Source: Eubacteriaceae bacterium Marseille-Q4139 (GTDB lineage: Bacteria > Bacillota > Clostridia > Lachnospirales > Lachnospiraceae). From it: a DNA stretch of 64,000 nucleotides. The notes under the pieces were generated by a model that was not told the origin of the DNA, did not search any database, and saw only the letters and a program-made list of their open reading frames with translations. Shown piece after piece: positions 62,351 to 64,000 of the stretch. The stretch spans positions 2,770,365-2,834,364 of the forward strand of contig JAGTTQ010000001.1 of the NCBI GenBank assembly GCA_018223415.1, read 5' to 3'. A program made the translations under genes and the position numbers. Every line of letters starts with the position of its first letter. The first letter of the stretch is position 1.

Positions 62351-62593
62351 ATGAGAAAGTACGGAAAGAACGGGCGGCTTGAGACCGTCGTCTGCAACAT
62401 GTGCGGAAAAAAGATTGTTGTAAAAGAAGGGATTGTCCGGGAAGGCGCGGCCATGATCGACTATGCGTGGGATTATTTTTCGGAAAAGGACGGAGAAGTC
62501 CATCATTTCGACCTCTGCGAGGCGTGCTATGATGAGCTTGTCAGCCAGTTCCGGATTCCGGTGGACACGGAAGAACAGACGGAACTTCTTTAA
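62351..62593 (+). CDS. Small zinc-ribbon-like protein
   Basis: An 80-residue protein with two CxxC pairs: VVCNMCGKKIVVKEG and FDLCEACYDELVSQF, which together could bind one zinc. Between them is a hydrophobic-aromatic strand AAMIDYAWDYFSEKDGEVHHF. I do not recognise a named family. Start at ATG 62351 with GTGAGGAT upstream; a TATAAT lies at 62284-62289. A hairpin follows the stop. Confidence 0.75.
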   Translation: MRKYGKNGRLETVVCNMCGKKIVVKEGIVREGAAMIDYAWDYFSEKDGEVHHFDLCEACYDELVSQFRIPVDTEEQTELL

Positions 62594-62612
62594 AAGTGAA
62601 AATGGTTAAAAA

Positions 62613-62648
62613 AGGGGCGGCGCGGAAATTTCATTTTTGCGCCGCCTT
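62613..62648 (+). terminator. Terminator
   Basis: Arms AAGGGGCGGCGC and GCGCCGCCTT with a 15-base loop, directly after the small zinc-protein gene; weak T content afterwards. Confidence 0.65.
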
Positions 62649-62691
62649 CTCTTGCGTTTGCGCGCCGGTTTGTGTTATGATGCAGGAGACC

Positions 62692-62770
62692 GTCTGGAAA
62701 ACGGTCTCGGCCGAAGGGGTCTGCCCTCCGGCAAAAATCCCGGCGGCTGGAAACGTGCCGGGAAAGAAGA
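62692..62770 (+). promoter_or_regulatory. Structured leader of rnz, three consecutive hairpins
   Basis: Three G+C-rich hairpins stand in a row before rnz: GAGACCGT/ACGGTCTC, then GCCGAAGGGG/CCCTCCGGC, then TCCCGGC/GCCGGGA. A run of five A residues separates the second and third. No T tract follows, so it is not a simple terminator. It may be a structured 5' leader or unknown regulatory RNA. Confidence 0.45.
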
Positions 62771-62784
62771 AATGAGGAATTTAC

Positions 62785-63696
62785 ATGCTGGATATTTGTT
62801 TGCTTGGGACCGGCGGCATGCAGCCGCTGCCGTACCGGTGGCTGACCTCGATGATGGCACGCTGTGACGGCAGCAATCTTTTGATCGACTGCGGCGAAGG
62901 TACCCAGGTTGCTTTAAAGGAAAAGGGATGGAGCCCGAAGCCTGTGGACATCATCTGCTTTACCCATTATCACGCAGACCATATCAGCGGCCTGCCCGGC
63001 TTCCTTTTAACCATGGGAAACGCGGAGCGGACGGAGCCGGTGCTTTTGGTGGGCCCGAGAGGGTTAGAGCGGGTCGTCGGCGCCCTGCGGATGATCGCGC
63101 CGGAGCTGCCCTTTGAACTGAAATTTAAGGAACTTACGGAGCCTAGGGAAACTTTTACGGCCGGCCCGTATGTGGTGGACGCCTTCCGCGTGAACCACAA
63201 TGTCACATGCTACGGCTACCGGATCTCCATACCGCGGAAAGGCCGGTTCGACGTGGAGCGGGCGAAGGCCCAGGACATCCCCCAGAGATTCTGGAACCGC
63301 CTGCAAAAGGGCGAGACCATCGAGCATGAGGGACGGCTTCTGACGCCCGATATGGTGCTTGGGGCCGCAAGGCGCGGGCTTTCCGTCACGTATTCCACGG
63401 ACACAAGGCCTGTCCCGGTCATCGCCGAGTATGCAAAGGACAATGATCTGTTCATCTGCGAGGGCATGTACGGGGAAAAGGAGAAGGCGGCAAAGGCCAG
63501 GGAATACAAGCACATGACGTTCCAGGAGGCGGCAAAGCTTGGCCGCGAGGCGGCGCCCAGGGAGATGTGGCTGACCCATTACAGTCCGTCACTCATGCGG
63601 CCGGAGGAGTATCTCGAGGAAATCCGCGGCATTTTCCCGCGGATCCGGACAGCCAGGGACGGCTGGTCGCTGGAGCTTGGCTTCGACGAGGAATAA
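62785..63696 (+). CDS. rnz: Ribonuclease Z
   Basis: A 303-residue metallo-beta-lactamase-fold endonuclease that removes 3' trailers from tRNA precursors. It has the zinc motif THYHADHISGLPG (61-72), VNHNVTCYGYRI with a metal His, the catalytic-arm region, YSTDTRPVP (metal Asp) and LTHYSPSL. Length is normal for the short form. RBS GAAATGAGGA lies six bases before the ATG. tsaD follows 29 bases later, joining tRNA maturation with tRNA modification genes. Confidence 0.94.
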   Translation: MLDICLLGTGGMQPLPYRWLTSMMARCDGSNLLIDCGEGTQVALKEKGWSPKPVDIICFTHYHADHISGLPGFLLTMGNAERTEPVLLVGPRGLERVVGALRMIAPELPFELKFKELTEPRETFTAGPYVVDAFRVNHNVTCYGYRISIPRKGRFDVERAKAQDIPQRFWNRLQKGETIEHEGRLLTPDMVLGAARRGLSVTYSTDTRPVPVIAEYAKDNDLFICEGMYGEKEKAAKAREYKHMTFQEAAKLGREAAPREMWLTHYSPSLMRPEEYLEEIRGIFPRIRTARDGWSLELGFDEE

Positions 63697-63725
63697 CCGG
63701 CCGGGAATAGAAAAGAGGAAGGAAC

Positions 63726-64000
63726 ATGCTGCAAAACAAAACAGAAGAAGACGTTTATATCCTTGCGATTGAAAGCTCCTGCGACGAGACGGCAGCGGCA
63801 GTGGTGAAAAACGGGCGGGAGGTGCTCTCCAACGTGATTTCCTCCCAGATTGCCCTTCACACGCTGTACGGCGGCGTGGTGCCGGAAATTGCATCGAGAA
63901 AGCATATTGAAAAAATTAACCAGGTGATCCAGGCGGCTTTGGACGAGGCGAAGATGACGCTGGAAGAAATGACGGCCATCGCCGTTACTTACGGGCCGGG
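63726..64000 (+). CDS. tsaD: tRNA N6-adenosine threonylcarbamoyltransferase TsaD (3' partial)
   Basis: The first 91 codons of TsaD, cut by the window end. It begins after AGAGGAAGG with LAIESSCDETAAAVVKNGREVLSNVISSQ and GGVVPEIASRKHIEKI, the start of the ASKHA fold with the metal-binding HxxxH region. TsaD joins the threonylcarbamoyl group to A37 of tRNA, together with TsaB and TsaE encoded upstream. Start, motifs and context agree. Confidence 0.95.
   Translation, partial: MLQNKTEEDVYILAIESSCDETAAAVVKNGREVLSNVISSQIALHTLYGGVVPEIASRKHIEKINQVIQAALDEAKMTLEEMTAIAVTYGP

Noticed and set aside
62692..62770. Glycine riboswitch
   Set aside because: GGCCGAAGGGG and CCGGCAAAAA recall glycine aptamer segments, but the P1 and P3 arrangement does not fit and no glycine gene follows.

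Overview
The window looks like a chromosome segment of a Lachnospiraceae/Clostridium cluster XIVa-type gut Firmicute. The base composition is moderately high in G+C. AGGAGG-type ribosome binding sites are strong, genes are tightly packed and often overlap at ATGA or GTGA, and many proteins (long HPF, FliB-like protein, DUF4190, UPF0735 ACT protein, fused Dak2 protein) are typical of that family. I cannot name the species. No rRNA, tRNA or CRISPR array was seen.

Region 1 (1-12420) is the downstream part of a cell-surface polysaccharide operon. It holds a flippase (cut by the window edge), three GT2 glycosyltransferases, a DUF2304 and a DUF2142 membrane protein, RfbC of the dTDP-rhamnose pathway, a Wzm/Wzt ABC exporter whose ATPase has an extra C-terminal domain, a methyltransferase-like protein, and a 1039-residue protein with kinase-like, coiled-coil, GT2 and GT4 parts. 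A FliB-like gene follows. Region 2 (13744-19166) holds a scarred copy of a redox locus, a rhomboid gene, and a small A+T-richer mobile element (about 15043-19166) with an HNH nuclease, MobC, a TnpW-like protein and a large serine recombinase but no relaxase.

Region 3 (19176-32068) is housekeeping: DacA carboxypeptidase, a MATE transporter, an AlkZ-like protein, an SDR, thioredoxin reductase, an NlpC/P60 wall hydrolase, two-subunit serine dehydratase, GlpP-GlpK and Cfa. Region 4 (32069-37289) has a MarR-GNAT operon with a clear autoregulatory promoter, then an A+T-richer island. The island carries a Crp/Fnr regulator divergent from a flavin reductase, an OYE-type oxidoreductase and a TIGR04076 protein, followed by gene debris and dcd. 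Its regulator tail, terminator and TIGR04076 gene recur, with the middle missing, at 13744-14376.

Region 5 (37320-64000) is core genome: a flavodoxin, hpf, a 0.9-kb intergenic region with three tandem hairpin repeats and a tight cluster of DnaA boxes, secA, prfB, pstSCAB-phoU, a hybrid histidine kinase, a nitrilase, an ACT protein with hom, a DUF4190 protein with a Gly/Pro/Tyr/Gln-rich tail, tex, a MalY/PatB enzyme, and tsaE-tsaB ... rimI ... rnz-tsaD (t6A tRNA modification and RNA maturation). The most notable signals are the hairpin/DnaA-box region upstream of secA, the duplicated and decayed TIGR04076 locus, the WbdD-reminiscent capping module in the glycan operon, and the relaxase-less element.
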